Shown here: positions 63,801 to 64,000 of the stretch, one piece after another | Layout of the letters: the number at the start of each line of letters is the position of its first letter | Position numbering within the stretch: the first letter of the stretch is position 1 | Made by a program: the position numbers and the translations under genes | Origin: Paenibacillus mucilaginosus 3016 | GTDB lineage: Bacteria > Bacillota > Bacilli > Paenibacillales > NBRC-103111 | Direction of reading: 5' to 3' | Length of the DNA: 64,000 bases | Assembly: GCF_000250655.1 (NCBI RefSeq) | Contig: NC_016935.1 | Span: 7,210,001 to 7,274,000 of the forward strand | The notes under the pieces: generated by a model | The model's input: the letters and a program-made list of their open reading frames with translations, nothing else | Database searches by the model: none | What the model was told of the DNA's origin: nothing

Positions 63801-64000
63801 CGATATTCAGAGCGCGGACACTGCCGGGGGCCAGATGATCATGACTGATGGTGTTCGGCTTGAGATGACCGGAGGCGACGCTCCAGTGTCCCAGCTTCTC
63901 CTCGGTCACCGCCCCGTCCGCCAGCTTCTCGGTCGTGATCTCTCCGTCAACGATCTTCGATGCCGTAACCGCTCCGTCGCGCAGCTTCTCGGTACTGACC
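60824..64000 (-). CDS. Giant 10-residue-repeat surface protein with WIAG-like C-terminus, 5' end beyond the window, one internal frameshift
   Basis: More than 1050 residues visible; the start lies beyond 64000. Nearly 80 consecutive 10-residue units (consensus S/A-V-T-x-E/x-K/H-L-A-x-x) run from the edge to about 61650, without breaking register. Units near the N-terminal side vary (AVQSxHLxxG); the central 25 are almost identical SVTAEKLAAE. An Ala/Glu/Pro stalk (61180-61600, with EPASMEPASMEPA) and a ~90-residue C-terminal domain follow (VEVVKVEVGVTFDRPFLDEN, QDCYAVIKSKGRESAI, ending FVNWIAMGRSAE, like the WIAG tail of large Bacillales repeat proteins). A 1-base loss near 63622 stops the frame at 63607. 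Thr/Ser-rich; likely target of the island's glycosyltransferases (inference). Confidence 0.83.
61650..64000 (-). repeat. 30-bp coding tandem repeat array
   Basis: Every unit is 30 bp (10 codons). About 25 units between roughly 61700 and 62460 are strongly homogenised (gccagcttctccgccgtcac on the plus strand recurs), pointing to recent expansion or gene conversion; outer units are diverged. Confidence 0.92.
63140..63920 (-). repeat. Two-copy higher-order repeat of 13 units (390 bp)
   Basis: The 13-unit series beginning AVTEEKL (about 63912) recurs beginning AVTEEKL (about 63523). Units match one for one: SVASGHLKPN/SIASEHLKLN, TISHDHLAPG/SIVHDHLAPG, QIESNHLAEE/QIESFHLADE, GIEGRHL/GIDGSHLAPH. 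The measured distance is 389 bp, one short of 390, which exposes the frameshift. Confidence 0.85.

Noticed and set aside
1-64000. tRNA, rRNA, insertion sequences, CRISPR arrays
   Set aside because: No transposase reading frame, cloverleaf, rRNA segment or spaced direct-repeat array was recognised; the 30-bp repeats at the right edge are contiguous and coding, so not CRISPR.

Overview
The window looks like chromosomal DNA of a high-GC, spore-forming Firmicute of the Paenibacillus group. The reasons are a GerA-type germinant receptor, gerE with its near-canonical sequence, a gerM-rph-rdgB block, a YdjO-type cold protein, a FapR operator, strong GGAGG ribosome binding sites with frequent GTG/TTG starts, and a set of spore-surface sugar genes. 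No rRNA, tRNA, insertion sequence, CRISPR array or phage region was recognised.

Left part (1-31 kb), mostly housekeeping and sporulation. A partial gene of unknown function at the edge is followed by a gerAB-gerAA-gerAC receptor operon in which gerAA is frameshifted. Next come a small coiled-coil protein, asnB, the rdgB/rph/gerM block, a PAS-GGDEF diguanylate cyclase with a YutG-like protein, and a copper-amine-oxidase-domain surface protein. These are followed by a lipoprotein, a metallo-hydrolase/methyltransferase pair, a ROK regulator with an operator-like palindrome, and a tandem pair of DGQHR (DndB-like) proteins without other dnd genes. After that lie a ComP/ComA-like two-component pair, an SRPBCC-type protein, an MFS transporter, a frameshifted saccharopine dehydrogenase/homospermidine synthase-like gene, a secreted protein, catalase and ydjO.

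Middle part (31-42 kb): gerE; three cation/proton or anion permeases (NhaD/ArsB type, CPA1, CPA2); a phospholipid-methyltransferase-like gene; mscL; a CAP-domain exoprotein; ycnI; a second two-component pair; and a lone fabH under a clear FapR box.

Right part (42-64 kb): a large, apparently coordinated island for a glycosylated spore or cell surface. It holds a ferritin-like protein, a stand-alone basic GY-repeat protein, three small related helical proteins, at least nine glycosyltransferases (GT2, GT4, GT-D and CgeB types), a DUF1796 protein, a GDP-sugar epimerase/reductase, the complete dTDP-L-rhamnose pathway in the order A-B-D-C (same as spsI-J-K-L of Bacillus subtilis), and a giant protein made of 10-residue repeats. 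Several glycosyltransferases carry an unusual N-terminal tag: a very Arg/Lys-rich stretch, in four of them followed by a Gly-aromatic four-residue repeat. The likely logic is that dTDP-rhamnose and a GDP-deoxysugar feed the tagged transferases, which decorate a repeat-rich surface protein. This is inference from gene content.

Five loci (gerAA, the saccharopine dehydrogenase-like gene, one GT2, the epimerase start codon, the giant repeat protein) carry single-base defects. At least some may be sequencing errors. For the repeat protein the 1-base loss is shown by an internal 390-bp higher-order repeat that measures 389 bp.
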